NCBI GenBank assembly: GCA_003707065.3
Contig: PPXM03000005.1
Location: 124,001 to 188,000, forward strand
Reading direction: 5' to 3'
Length of the DNA: 64,000 bases
Source of the DNA: Trigonopsis variabilis
Lineage: Eukaryota; Ascomycota; Trigonopsidomycetes; Trigonopsidales; Trigonopsidaceae
Each line of letters begins with the position of its first letter. Position 1 is the stretch's first letter. The notes beneath the pieces are model-generated. The model was not told the DNA's origin. It searched no databases and saw only the letters and a program-made list of their open reading frames with translations. The translations under genes and the position numbers were made by a program. This document shows positions 32,185-42,131 of this stretch, in pieces.

Positions 32185-33339
32185 CTAAAGAAAAGCAGCG
32201 ATCGCGACAGTACCAAGCCCACAGGCAAAGACAGACAAAGACGACGGCGATAAAGAGATAGCTGCACCGACAAACGCCTTTGGAGCCATAAGAGTGCTAT
32301 TGTTTGTAGCAAGATTCTCTCTAGTAGCAGCAGTGGACGAGGGAGAAGCTTCAGAGCAGATCACTGAAGGAATAGGCTTGCAATCAGGAATCTCGGTAGT
32401 AGCAGCGGCTTGGGCGGAAGAAATAGCCGTCGAGAGGCCGTCAGAGTGAGAGGCGCAAATGAGCTTGCTGAGAACGCACTTTCCATTAGCACAAGAAGTA
32501 GCGGCACCGATATTAATGTTGTTGATATTGTTAGTGTTGTTAATTGTAGCGTTACCCGTGAAGTTTCCAGACACGCTATTGCTAACAAATTGGTTGTATA
32601 CGTGCTCGTGGTGGGACTCTGGGATGAAAAAGTGCACGTATTGGCATACATGATCGGCATTGTCCGCACCTTCAAACTTGGGTAATTTGTCCGCTTGATC
32701 GGCAGGAATGCAATCTCGAGAAAGGTCTATCGAAGGGATGTCGCTGATGGCAGCACCATTGAATGCTTGTGCATTCGAGGCAACATTAATGCTTTGTGTT
32801 GCTGGATGGAAACCAGCAGCCCCCGCAGAAGCAGCAGCGGAAGCGTTAGCAGAAGACGAGAAGCCTTTAGCAGAAGCATGAGCCTGGGCGTTTGCTTCAG
32901 CGTTGGCCCCATTACCAGAAGCACTAGCAGAAGCGTCAGCGTGCGCGTCGGCAGAGCCGTTTCCAGAAGCACTAGCAGAGGCTCCGGCGGAAGCATTAGC
33001 ATTGACATCACCATGGCCAGAAGCATGAGCAGAGGCTCCAACGGAAGCTTCAGCGTTAGAATCACCATTTCCAGAAGCATGAGCAGAAGCCCCAGCAGAA
33101 GCAGAGGCAGAAGCTCCACCAGCTAGGCTGGTCGTCGCTGGAGTGGAGGAAGTAGACGGGCCAAGAACAGAGCTTGAAACAGTTGAAGAGGACAACGAAG
33201 TAGGAGCGCTGGGAGTTTCTGAGACAGAAGAATGGACCGCATAGGGCTCGTAGTAACCGCCATCAGAATAACCTGAAATGACATCGGCTTGGACAGCCAA
33301 GGTACAATAAGCAGCAACAAAAGCAAGCGAGAGTCTCAT
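32185..33339 (-). CDS. Secreted GPI-type Ala/Ser-rich protein (cluster member 6)
   Basis: A single-exon protein of 384 aa from the ATG at 33339. A signal peptide (MRLSLAFVAAYCTLAVQA) is followed by a Ser/Thr-rich stretch and an Ala/Ser/Gly repeat tract at about 75-177 with GASAHASGxGDxNA-type units. The Cys/Asn-rich module shared with member 1 occupies about 209-328. A Ser/Thr-rich stalk with NNST and a hydrophobic C terminus (VFACGLGTVAIAAFL, GPI-type) follow. The combination of repeat tract, module, stalk and tail mirrors member 1 and makes the two clear paralogues. Probably a cell-surface protein. Function unknown. Confidence 0.8.
   Translation of the reverse strand: MRLSLAFVAAYCTLAVQADVISGYSDGGYYEPYAVHSSVSETPSAPTSLSSSTVSSSVLGPSTSSTPATTSLAGGASASASAGASAHASGNGDSNAEASVGASAHASGHGDVNANASAGASASASGNGSADAHADASASASGNGANAEANAQAHASAKGFSSSANASAAASAGAAGFHPATQSINVASNAQAFNGAAISDIPSIDLSRDCIPADQADKLPKFEGADNADHVCQYVHFFIPESHHEHVYNQFVSNSVSGNFTGNATINNTNNINNINIGAATSCANGKCVLSKLICASHSDGLSTAISSAQAAATTEIPDCKPIPSVICSEASPSSTAATRENLATNNSTLMAPKAFVGAAISLSPSSLSVFACGLGTVAIAAFL
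32356..32712 (-). other. Cys/Asn-rich VSGNFTGN module in cluster member 6
   Basis: CIPADQ start, CQYVHFFIP, VYNQFV, VSGNFTGN, NN pairs, C..GKC, SKLIC, then CKPIPSVIC. It matches the module of member 1 in order, spacing and Cys positions, while the flanking repeats differ. Confidence 0.72.
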
Positions 33340-33380
33340 GACGAACACCTGGTACAGTAAATGGAGCCATCTGTGCTCGT

Positions 33381-33390
33381 GCTTTATATA
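33381..33390 (-). promoter_or_regulatory. TATA box of cluster member 6
   Basis: TATATAAAGC on the minus strand, 42-51 nt upstream of the ATG. Confidence 0.5.
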
Positions 33391-34022
33391 TTGCGAGCTG
33401 CGATCCAGAAAATTCCAGTTCAGATACTTCGCTCATGTTTCCTAGTTCGTGCTCGCTGTCCTCCGTTCATAGGTATGCCCCATTGGTCACAGGTTTCAAT
33501 CTCGCCTAGTTTTGCCGCTTTCATTATAGAAGAGGCCCGCCATAAGCAGACAAGTGCGTGGTAAATTAAGGAGGTATTACTTGAAATGGAAGGGAATCAA
33601 TTAATTTTCGAGAGATCAGCTCCAACTCATCCTGAAACTGGTCCCACATGGAATATGCTATCCTAGTATGTCCAGGGGTATCTTTGAGCCTAAGGCAATG
33701 AACCTATGGCTTCACGACTTATCCGTGGCTTCAACTGCAGGAGGAAGACGTTCTAAAACGATCAACGTTTTCAAAGGTCATGGTTATAAATGTGGGACAG
33801 TATTGAATATCGGTATACTAGCGCTAGATAAGCAAGAGAAAATAAGATTTCTACTTTCGTTGTGAGATCAACTCGTTGGTACCAAAACAGAAGGATGTTA
33901 CAAAGACCAACATATTTCTCACAACACCGTTACAGGAAATCATCCATCATCCTCATCGATCAAAGGCCTTTACTTGCTGGTCGCAAGTTGCATCTTTTTA
34001 AACGTATCCCACGCCTATCTCA
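33391..34022. promoter_or_regulatory. Divergent region between secreted cluster and REX1
   Basis: About 630 nt between oppositely read genes. Only short frames without recognisable content are seen. It marks the boundary between the cluster and housekeeping genes. Confidence 0.35.
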
Positions 34023-36010
34023 ATGGCGGATATTACCAAGCGCCAACGCATAGATGATGGTGATCCACCTTTAAGCGTGGCGACCTCTTATGCTCAAGAT
34101 GAGGACGATGACCCCGACGGTAAGACCAGCCGAGCAGCAAAAAAACGATCAAAGGCCAAGAAAAGAGATCGGGTGATTCCTAAATTTTCAGTCGGAGACT
34201 TTGAGCGAAGACAAAAGATCAATTTGGTGGTAAGTTTATCATTCTTGTGCTCGACTGAAGCTGACGCCGTCTATAGGATCTCCGCGAGCTAGTGTTATAT
34301 ATTCTTGGCGATGGAGTGGCTCCAAAGTGGGTGGCTATAACTAATAAGCCTGGCATCCGCCACGTAGTCGTTCTCCTTGTGCCTGGGTTATGCGACCGCC
34401 AACTTGGTGTCTTACTTGATTCCGACCACTTAGATCCAGTTCCGTTATCCACTCTAAGTATCCGACCGGAATTAGCGATGTTGAACGACTTGTTTACCCA
34501 TGTTTGGCCCACAAGAGGCCCTGGAGAGAAGTCCAGGATCCACTCGCCTATGAGCACTTTAACCACGGTTCCTCTGACAAAAGCCGCAAAGAAGCAGCGG
34601 GATAAATCTATTAATAACGCTCCCCATGTTCCTTGCTCTCCAGACCAACTATTGGTTCCTTATTCGGAAATGGTCGCTCAAAAGTATCCTATCCATCCTC
34701 AGACGTTGGATGGGCCTCCTGAACCGAGTCCATTTCCAGACAATACTTGGGAGGACATCCACCTGGTGGCCTCGGCAGGGAAGCTTTACGGTTTAGACTG
34801 CGAAATGGTCCGAGCAGGGAAAGAGTATATCTTGGCTCGAGTGACTTTAGTTGATTTTGAGAATGAGAAGACCGTGTTTGATGAGCTGGTCCGTCCTGAG
34901 AAACCAGTGACGGATTATGTCACAATGTTTTCTGGTATAACTGCCGAAATACTGGCAGACGCCACCTATACTCATTCTGATGTCCAAAAATGGTTCTTGG
35001 AGAACATCTGTGCTAATGACATTCTGATTGGACACTCTCTTGATAGTGACTTGAACGTCCTTCGCCTACGACACCCAAGGATTATTGATACAGCCATTTG
35101 CTTCCAGCATCCTCGAGGTATACCCTTCAAGCCGTCTCTCAAGTGGCTAACCAAGAAATATCTCAAACGGGAAATTCAAACGGGGTTAGATGGCCACGAT
35201 TCGTGTGAAGACGCCCTGGCTTGTATTCATCTTGTCAAAATGAAATTAGAACGGGGACTGGACTTTGGAATCTGTGATATCTCAAATGAGAACCTCATGG
35301 CTCGACTGGGGAGATGTAGAGTGAGTTCAGGATTACAAGATCCTGGCGCTGGTGGGAGTGGTTTCCGTGAAAGTGCGGTGATTGACTACGGACGACCAGC
35401 CCAATGGTTTGGCCATGCTGCACGGACATGTGTTACGGTATCCAACGATGACGAAGTAGTCAACAATGTTATTGAAACAGCCCAGACGAGTGATTTTGTC
35501 TTTGCCAGAATGCGCGAGCTAGAGTTTGCAGCAGGCTGGACAGATCGCCCCGAAGAACGAGAGGAAGCAGTGAAAGAGACCGAAAATAATGAAGATGGCG
35601 ATGATTCGAAGCTCTGGCAGCTGGGAGGTTTTGTCGAAGTTGACCGTGGTCCTGATGGATCCAAGGTGTACCAGCATGTCGAAGATTCTCCCGAATTTGG
35701 CAAGGTGCTGGCCTCTACGATGGACCGGATCCAAGACATCTACAATGGGCTTCCTCGCAACACTGCGCTGATTGTCACATCGGGGACGGGCGATCCGCGC
35801 AAGATGAGGGTCAAGATCCAGCAGCGACGAGACGGTGAGATTCTCCGGAACGGGGTGGCCGAGTTGAGACAGTGGCAGCCGAGCGACCAAGCAGAGCTCG
35901 AAGAGGCCGTCAATCTGGCACGATGCGCGATTTCATTTATGACGATCAAGGGTGGAGTTGAGGAAGCAGACGATACAAGTGAGCATGAGGAAGATGACGA
36001 GGGAGCATGA
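34023..36010 (+). CDS. REX1: RNA 3'-5' exonuclease Rex1 (DEDDh family)
   Basis: It trims 3' ends of nuclear structured RNAs such as 5S rRNA, 5.8S rRNA and tRNA precursors. Exons 34023-34229 and 34277-36010 join over a 47-nt intron (GTAAGT...TATAG, phase 0) to give 646 aa. A basic N terminus (AAKKRSKAKKRDR) suits nuclear import. The exonuclease domain starts at about residue 240 with GLDCEMV (Exo I). It continues with FSGIT, GHSLDSDL (Exo II) and GHDSCEDALACI (Exo III, His and Asp), so all five catalytic residues appear present. The C-terminal 250 residues are divergent and end in an acidic tail. Confidence 0.93.
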
Positions 36011-36083
36011 GCATGTCGAGAGCATCGTTAGACTGTTAGTGTACAATATAGAGAAGACATTATTAGCCCATCCTAAGAAATGG

Positions 36084-36663
36084 TCACCGGCCGTCGCGGT
36101 CATCGAGCCGTTTAGTAAGTTCGTCAATCCTGTCATTGAGCTGGATGATCACCGTTTCCATCTATTTGTTAGTTATCTGCTGTCCACAGGAGCATAGCAC
36201 GTACAATGGCCAGCCGTCGGCTTGAGTTTGACGGTGTAGGACGGACAACGGCAAGATCCTCGCCAGAAAGCAAGGGGATTGTCTTGCCAGGCTGCGAGCC
36301 GTCGTTTGCATCGGCCTTGCCGAGCTCGTAGGATTGGATAGACTTGACAGAAAACGAGTAGTAGTCTCGAAGCTCGTCGAGATCGCGAGGGGTTGATCTG
36401 TACATTCGTCCAAGCGACGCACCACATCGGTGGCACGATAACGAAAGGTAGGTCGATCCTTGGGCCGGGCCTTCAGTCTCCATGACGAGTTTATCTCCAA
36501 CATCGACCGAGTCAGGCGCAGCTTCTAAACAGATTAGACAAATAGCAGGGCTGTACCGACCTTGGACGGTGAACGTGTCCATTTCACGGCTCGACTGAAC
36601 CCAGGACGACGAATCAGCCACGATTGCCAGGCATCCTGCGCACTGGAAGACGATGCTGGCCAT
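36084..36663 (-). CDS. MIS18: Mis18-type centromere protein
   Basis: Mis18 licenses centromeres for loading of CENP-A. Exon 1 (36663-36205) and exon 2 (36161-36084) join over a 43-nt intron with GTACGT, a CTAAC branch motif and ATAG, phase 0, giving 178 aa. The Yippee/Mis18 zinc fold is clear: FQCAGC near residue 7, the paired CHRCGASLGRMYRSTPRDLDEL, and the SVKSIQSYELG strand as in human and fission-yeast Mis18. The second exon adds a 25-residue amphipathic helix, matching the C-terminal coiled coil by which Mis18 oligomerises. Without splicing the frame runs on and ends early. The gene is convergent with REX1, with 73 nt between stops. Confidence 0.85.
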
Positions 36664-38490
36664 TAACGTCGCAAAGCTGTTTGTCGTTACAAGCGTGTAT
36701 CGGTGGTACTGTGCGAGCGGTTACTGCAGAAGAGGCTGGCTAACGAGACCAAGGACAAAGAATGATTCACTAGTTTGGACGCCAGTTCCATGAATGTAGA
36801 CTGAATAAACCCAGTGTGTGTAGTGCCATTTTGCAGGAGACGAGATGAGCTTTGCGTGCCCGCTCGCTAGCGACTCAAGGCTACCTTAGGTAAGCTGGTA
36901 ATAAAAACATTTTTTATTTACACAGTGGCTGGTCTCTGGAACAGTCCAATTGCGCCGGCTTATCAATAGCTAAATCGAGTAGGAAGAACATGGCTCTTCT
37001 TGGCACGTTCTTGCGGCTAGGGCATTCAGAGCGTGGATCTTCGCTAAAGAAGGAAGGAGACAAGTCGGCTACATTCTTTGCATTGAGTCAGGAAAGGCAC
37101 GAATCAGAAAAGAACTGGCTATTCTAATGCGTCCCCCGTGCATCCAATTCCTAACGATGCCCACAGTCTACGGAAGAGACCCTAGACTAGAGTTCTCAGC
37201 GAGGTTCAAGGATACGAGTAATTGCCGACCACTTCGGTCAGCACGACTCCGCGCTATCTAAGTCGTATGATAAAGAGATTTAGACCGCCTATTTTCGGGC
37301 GCAAATTAGAGACATCATTCCCGAATCTAGATCACCGTATGTCCAAGGGGCTCTTTTCTCGATCTCTTGGCAACCCTCAACGGAAACAATGGTCCCGATT
37401 TAGCGACGACGGAGAAAACTTGCTTAAAAAGGAAGGTATATAGGCAAATTGTGCGAAAAAAAAGGGAGAGCAAAGGCCTCAAGCGCATGAGTGAAAGTTA
37501 GCTTCTATAGAATCGAACCATATCAGCAGTAAGGTGAACATTCAAGTGCTTAGCACCATTTCAGACCAACAATGCCTCGCTGAAAAATTTTCGCTAGGCA
37601 GGCGCTAGGCCGAAACAGGCAAGAAGAGGAAGGACTTTCCCACACATTGTCGCTTTATGGCTGGCTAGTAAAGTTGGAGATTATAACCGACAGACGTTGC
37701 ACAATTAACGACTGCGAGGGGACTTAATCTTACATCGTAGGGTGAATTGATCGCAGATATTAGGTCCAGACAGCGGCAGTTGACATGGGGTCAAGATGAT
37801 CGGTCATCAGTATGGAAGCAAAGACGGTGCTCAATGACGATATCGTGTGTTTGAGTTACTGTCCGTTGTTTCCGGGGTGCAGAGGCGGTCTATACTTAGA
37901 TTCTTTGGCGAGCTAATTTCGAAGGCGAGTCGCTCAGCCGTGTATAAAGGTGCGCATGCATTTTCGATCTCCTGATCAGCTAGAGCAATGGTGGTTGGTG
38001 GTGATACCGTCATGTGGGGACCCTCTCGGGAAATGCCTCGTTGCATTCCTAGCATCTCGGCTAGTGAAAACAAGCGTGGACCTGCTGTCAAGCCAGCAAG
38101 ACAGGTCTCGGCACGATCGGAAACGAGCGAGATTAATAAATGTAGAAACAGATCCGTCTACTTGGTTGGAATCCGGTTCGAATGACGTCTGGCGGAAGGG
38201 CTGGGGATGCTAAGGGGCGCCTGAATATTGGATCAAGCACCTCTCCATATACGTAAGAGCCGCCAGAGACTGTCCCCAAGATCACACCAAGATTAGATGA
38301 GGTGATAAGGGTGATAACCCGGCTGAAAAACGACATGAGCGGTAGTCATTGAGCTTTGACGTACTCGCAGTAGAGTCATTGTCTCTCAGCGTTTGTTGTC
38401 AGGTTTACTAAATCTGCTGATGAGGGAAATCAGCATGTTGAGCGGCTGACGGGTAGCTAGAACGCATCTCTGCCATTGGGTCATTGGTCG

Positions 38491-38503
38491 GTTGCTAGGC
38501 AAC
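38491..38503. promoter_or_regulatory. X-box-like palindrome
   Basis: GTTGC-TAG-GCAAC, a perfect inverted repeat close to the RFX consensus and to the site at 20321. It has no annotated gene close by (about 880 nt from the next ATG). Confidence 0.35.
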
Positions 38504-39249
38504 GAGCGGTTCCTAATCAAGGCATCAATACGACTTAGGAGACAGATTGAGAAATGGTCCGGAGATAAGAGGAGGAAGCGCGTTTCAGGGTTTACCAAGC
38601 CATCAACGGTGGCCAGGAGACAATGTTAAGAGCGAAGGGCTGCAGAACAATGGGTGCGAGATCTTCACAAGGAGAAGGATTGAAAATGACGGAAAAGACA
38701 TGGATCTGTCGATCGGGGGTGAGAAGAGTTTTCATAGGTTGGGAGGGGAGGATTTGCGTTAGCCTTTACGTTTCAGTCAGACGCATGAATCCACAGCTGT
38801 GGTAAAGTCTAATGCTCGAGGGTGACTTGCCCACGATGTCCCAAATGGGAAGGACTCCTCAAGGCCTTAGATAGAATTGGCGGAGTAGATTGCTTGCGAA
38901 AAAGAGCAAAACGAACAACAAAAGTGCGACTCGAAAGACAGAAAAAAGGCTCGGGAAACGGAGCTTTGTTTGCTCAAGACCTCTTTGTCTTCTGCATGCC
39001 CAAAGCGGCTATAGCCTAATTGGGACAGGAACAATGGGTTGGAGAAAACAATGGTTCGAGCTTGATTACGTCCAGACCACCCCGAAAAGCTCGAAAGGAC
39101 CAAAAGCAATAGTACGGAAAGAAAAAGAACAAGTAATACGACTATATGGTATCAGTAATTGTACGTCTGATCGCTAGTAGATTGTCTAATTGATCTTCCC
39201 AGTGCTCGTTTAGGAAGGACTAGAGAGCAGCGTGAGCGCGTAATAATGA

Positions 39250-39383
39250 CCCCCCGTCTTGCTGTCTCGCCCTCGACTCTTTCCCTCTGCCTGGCTCTCA
39301 CCCGTTTGATTCTATTACCCAAGCTCGTGTCCACCTCTCTCCTTCTCCTTCATCCTTCTTCCTTCATCCTCTAGCCTTCTCCC
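39250..39383 (+). promoter_or_regulatory. Pyrimidine-rich leader of the pseudokinase gene
   Basis: Long CT tracts (CTCTCTCC, CTTCTCCTTC and similar) immediately precede the ATG. Such tracts are common just upstream of starts in strongly expressed fungal genes. The HAP2 gene has a similar, shorter tract. Confidence 0.4.
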
Positions 39384-40637
39384 ATGTCTTGCGAGGTGGC
39401 TAGAAGCAGGGAAGAGACCCCAAAAGAAAAACGAAAGCGGAATGACGGCGACAGTGATGCTGAGATTCAGCGCCAAAGGTCGTTTCCTATCTGGCTCAAA
39501 GACATCGTTCCTCAGAAGCTTGTTTTCCCCTTGTCAGGCCGCAACACGGTCTATCAATACTGTCATGTGTTTGAAGACAGGCAGACCCAGCGACAATATA
39601 TCTTTGCGTCTGGGTCGCCGCGGAACTCTCACTACATGACGCAGGTCTACAACAGATATCGGGCTATGGTGGACCAATACGCAAAGCGGACCAAGCTCAA
39701 TGAGGGCGAAGATGACGAAGAGGATGTTGAAGAAGACGAACCGGCGACAGAAAAGGATGACAGCTGGTCAGCAGCGCGGAATTCGGTCTATCAGGCTCTT
39801 TTAGATGAGTCGAGAATCAAGGCTCTGACGCTAGCGGCAAAGTCAAACCCTTGTGTGGCACCAGATGAGGGCGATGTCACTGAATGGCGAGGAACCAAAG
39901 GAGGAAGCTTTGACGAATACTGGTTTGCTTCTCAACCGGTCTTAGGAATCAAGATCCCTGGGGCTGCGCTAGGCTTTGTCGGAGAGCTTCGGGATCTAGG
40001 CAAGAACGCTCCCTACCCTGTGGTGCGACTAACTCAGAGTCCTAACCAGGACGCTTCTCTCATTGCCACTGAATACAAGATCCTATCCTATCTCTTGTAC
40101 TCCCCCTCAGCAGTTAACATCAGCCCTGAAGGTCCTATTGTAGATGGCGACGGGCGTATTGTGGGCTACCTTATGGAGCGGCTCTACGACATGCCTGTTC
40201 TTTTGAACTCAAAACAGCCTATTCCTGCCTACATTGCTGGTCAATTATGGGAAGCATTGGAAGACGTCCATCGGCGGGGAATCACGTTCAATGGACTGAC
40301 TGCCGATTCCTTCCGAGTCGACGAGACCGGCAAGATCAAGATCTGGAGGTTCCATCATGCCTCTCTTGTCGGCCACCGGGTCTCCCCGGAAGCTATGCGG
40401 TTCATGAAGATGGTTTCGTTGGGCGCTGAGAAGACAGGCATAGGCATGTACCCCGGCAAGATCACGGAAGTGGCTTCACCCGCCTTTGACAGATACTGCT
40501 TAGAGGGAATTCTGCGAGGGCGAGTGGAAAAGGACGATGACTTTTCGGATGATGAAGACGCTGATCATACGGACGAGGCTATTGTTGCTGACGAGGACGA
40601 CGAGGTTGACGAGGACGATGAGGACGTTGAGTTTTAG
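39384..40637 (+). CDS. Likely protein pseudokinase
   Basis: A single-exon protein of 417 aa. Residues about 205-345 have the shape of a protein-kinase core: VVRLTQ and an alpha-C-like IATEYKILSYL, then a hinge-like GRIVGYLMERL and QLWEALEDVHRRGITFNGLTADSFRVD in the position of the catalytic loop. KIKIWRFHHASL sits where DFG would be. The HRD and DFG residues are replaced (F-N-G and W-R-F), so catalysis is unlikely. The N terminus is basic with an acidic run near 110-125, and the last 40 residues are almost all Asp/Glu. I recognise no named family; the kinase-fold reading is inference from pattern. Confidence 0.6.
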   Translation: MSCEVARSREETPKEKRKRNDGDSDAEIQRQRSFPIWLKDIVPQKLVFPLSGRNTVYQYCHVFEDRQTQRQYIFASGSPRNSHYMTQVYNRYRAMVDQYAKRTKLNEGEDDEEDVEEDEPATEKDDSWSAARNSVYQALLDESRIKALTLAAKSNPCVAPDEGDVTEWRGTKGGSFDEYWFASQPVLGIKIPGAALGFVGELRDLGKNAPYPVVRLTQSPNQDASLIATEYKILSYLLYSPSAVNISPEGPIVDGDGRIVGYLMERLYDMPVLLNSKQPIPAYIAGQLWEALEDVHRRGITFNGLTADSFRVDETGKIKIWRFHHASLVGHRVSPEAMRFMKMVSLGAEKTGIGMYPGKITEVASPAFDRYCLEGILRGRVEKDDDFSDDEDADHTDEAIVADEDDEVDEDDEDVEF

Positions 40638-41134
40638 TTTAGTGCGGTTTCGTTTCTTGGGATTTTTAAGTTTGTGGATGTCTGCAAGTAAAAGATTCAT
40701 GTAAGCTTTGTCATTAGAGATCTATCAAGCGCTTCGTCTCGGGCCGGTCTGGGTTGAGCTGTGCGCCTCGTCCACTCGCGTCATAGAACTCAACTATGTC
40801 ACTCTCACCTGTTAGCTTGTGACACAAGGTGACCCTGAATGTGTGAATATCGTTCCAAGTTCCGACTTTCGAGCACCAAGTTTTGATACATACGCTCGAC
40901 TCAAGCACGTTCTAGCAGCACCAATCAGTACGTGGACGTATTTTACTTATAAAATTTTCTATTTTAAGCGCCATCGAGCTATAAGTCACACTTTTCTTCT
41001 GTGATAAGCCTTTTTACACTCTCGCTCCTCTTCGTCTCGGTAACCACCACCCCAGGTCCAACTTACCCTCCTTTCGCCTTGTCCCACCAACTTTTCTACT
41101 CAACACCTGGCCCCGATAGCAGCCTCCGGACCTA
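40638..41134. promoter_or_regulatory. Intergenic region upstream of HAP2
   Basis: About 500 nt. It contains a CCAATCA box at 40921-40927 and a CT-rich stretch from about 41010 to the ATG. No gene seen. Confidence 0.4.
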
Positions 41135-41989
41135 ATGACTACTCCTCAGTCTAATCCGTCTCCCGATCATGGTCATCGTCTGCACCATTTACCCTCTTCA
41201 GCCTCTCCTCAGTCGTCCTTTCCTTCCTTGTCCCATCAGTCATCCTTGCCTTACAGTCAGTCCTACTCTACCCGGCCCTCTTTGCCCGACATGTATGCAG
41301 CAACAGGTGATGCTCCTCCGTCTCAAGCGGGCCCAGTCTCAATGTCGGATCCGGCAGCTAATCAGGGCCAGTCGGCGCTTTCGTTCGAGGGCTCCGGCGC
41401 GTTATCGTCTCAGGGCGAGCATGCTCAACCCGATCAACAGTCATCCGAACAGCCTCTCTATGTCAATGCCAAGCAATACCACCGGATATTGATGCGAAGA
41501 ATGGCACGGGCTCGCTTAGAGGAGGCCCTCAAGTCCTCGAATGCCCGCAATGGGGGAAGAAAGCCTTACCTCCACGAATCTCGCCACAAGCACGCCATGC
41601 GTCGTCCTCGAGGTCAAGGAGGCCGATTTCTTACTGCTCAAGAGATTGCAGAGCGGGAACGACAAGAACGAGAAGCAGAATCGTCGGGCTCGGTCGGCCA
41701 GCTTGCGTCACATGACCCCTCCGACTCGCACCGCGTCGCTTCAGACCGGGCCCCAGTCAAGACCGAGATGATCGATGAGCGGATGCCGCCGACAGAGTCC
41801 AGGGATCCTTCGGAGGACTTGTTGAATTTTGATCCCGTCGGTTCATCCGAAGCGCCCGCTGACCTTGCATCCAAGCCTAGTGCACATGGCGACGACGAGC
41901 GCGAAGGACGGGGCCAGCCAGCATCGTTGGAACGTCAAGATGCCTTGCTTTCCGACATGATCCGGGACCCGTCGTCTGTGGCCGTATAG
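41135..41989 (+). CDS. HAP2: CCAAT-binding factor subunit HAP2 / NF-YA
   Basis: The sequence-specific subunit of the heterotrimeric CCAAT-binding complex. The 284-aa protein has a Ser/Pro/Gln-rich N terminus. The subunit-association helix is at about 107-130 ([19 protein letters not shown]...) and the DNA-binding part at about 143-166, including the [14 protein letters not shown] core; both are intact. The C-terminal 115 residues are charged and Ser/Pro-rich and resemble a regulatory tail. There is no intron. In fungi the complex controls respiration, iron and nitrogen genes. Confidence 0.97.
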   Translation: MTTPQSNPSPDHGHRLHHLPSSASPQSSFPSLSHQSSLPYSQSYSTRPSLPDMYAATGDAPPSQAGPVSMSDPAANQGQSALSFEGSGALSSQGEHAQPDQQSSEQPLYVNAKQYHRILMRRMARARLEEALKSSNARNGGRKPYLHESRHKHAMRRPRGQGGRFLTAQEIAERERQEREAESSGSVGQLASHDPSDSHRVASDRAPVKTEMIDERMPPTESRDPSEDLLNFDPVGSSEAPADLASKPSAHGDDEREGRGQPASLERQDALLSDMIRDPSSVAV

Positions 41990-42131
41990 CTCCCGCGCAG
42001 ACAAGCCTAGGCATGTATTCTAGAATGGACTTTAACGACGAAACGACTTGACGAGCCTTTGCTCTGGGTGTTGATGGTCTTTGGTGACATGAAATGATTG
42101 ACGGTTCTGTATTCTATGTATTACTACTCTT

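Larger units (their letters stand above)
36664..39383. other. 2.7 kb region without recognisable genes
   Basis: This is the longest gene-poor stretch of the window. All open frames are under about 100 codons, overlap in different frames and carry no recognisable motif. A second X-box-like palindrome lies at 38491-38503 and a pyrimidine-rich stretch at 39250-39383. A non-coding RNA gene or a poorly conserved gene with many small exons could hide here, but I see no positive evidence. Confidence 0.4.

Noticed and set aside
32695-33126. Open frames opposite cluster member 6
   Set aside because: They come from the same repeat effect; the minus-strand gene has a signal peptide, Cys module and GPI-type tail.
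37494-37530. tRNA-like T-arm (minus strand, GGTTCGATTC with a 5-bp stem)
   Set aside because: I found no matching acceptor stem or good A box at the right distance upstream.
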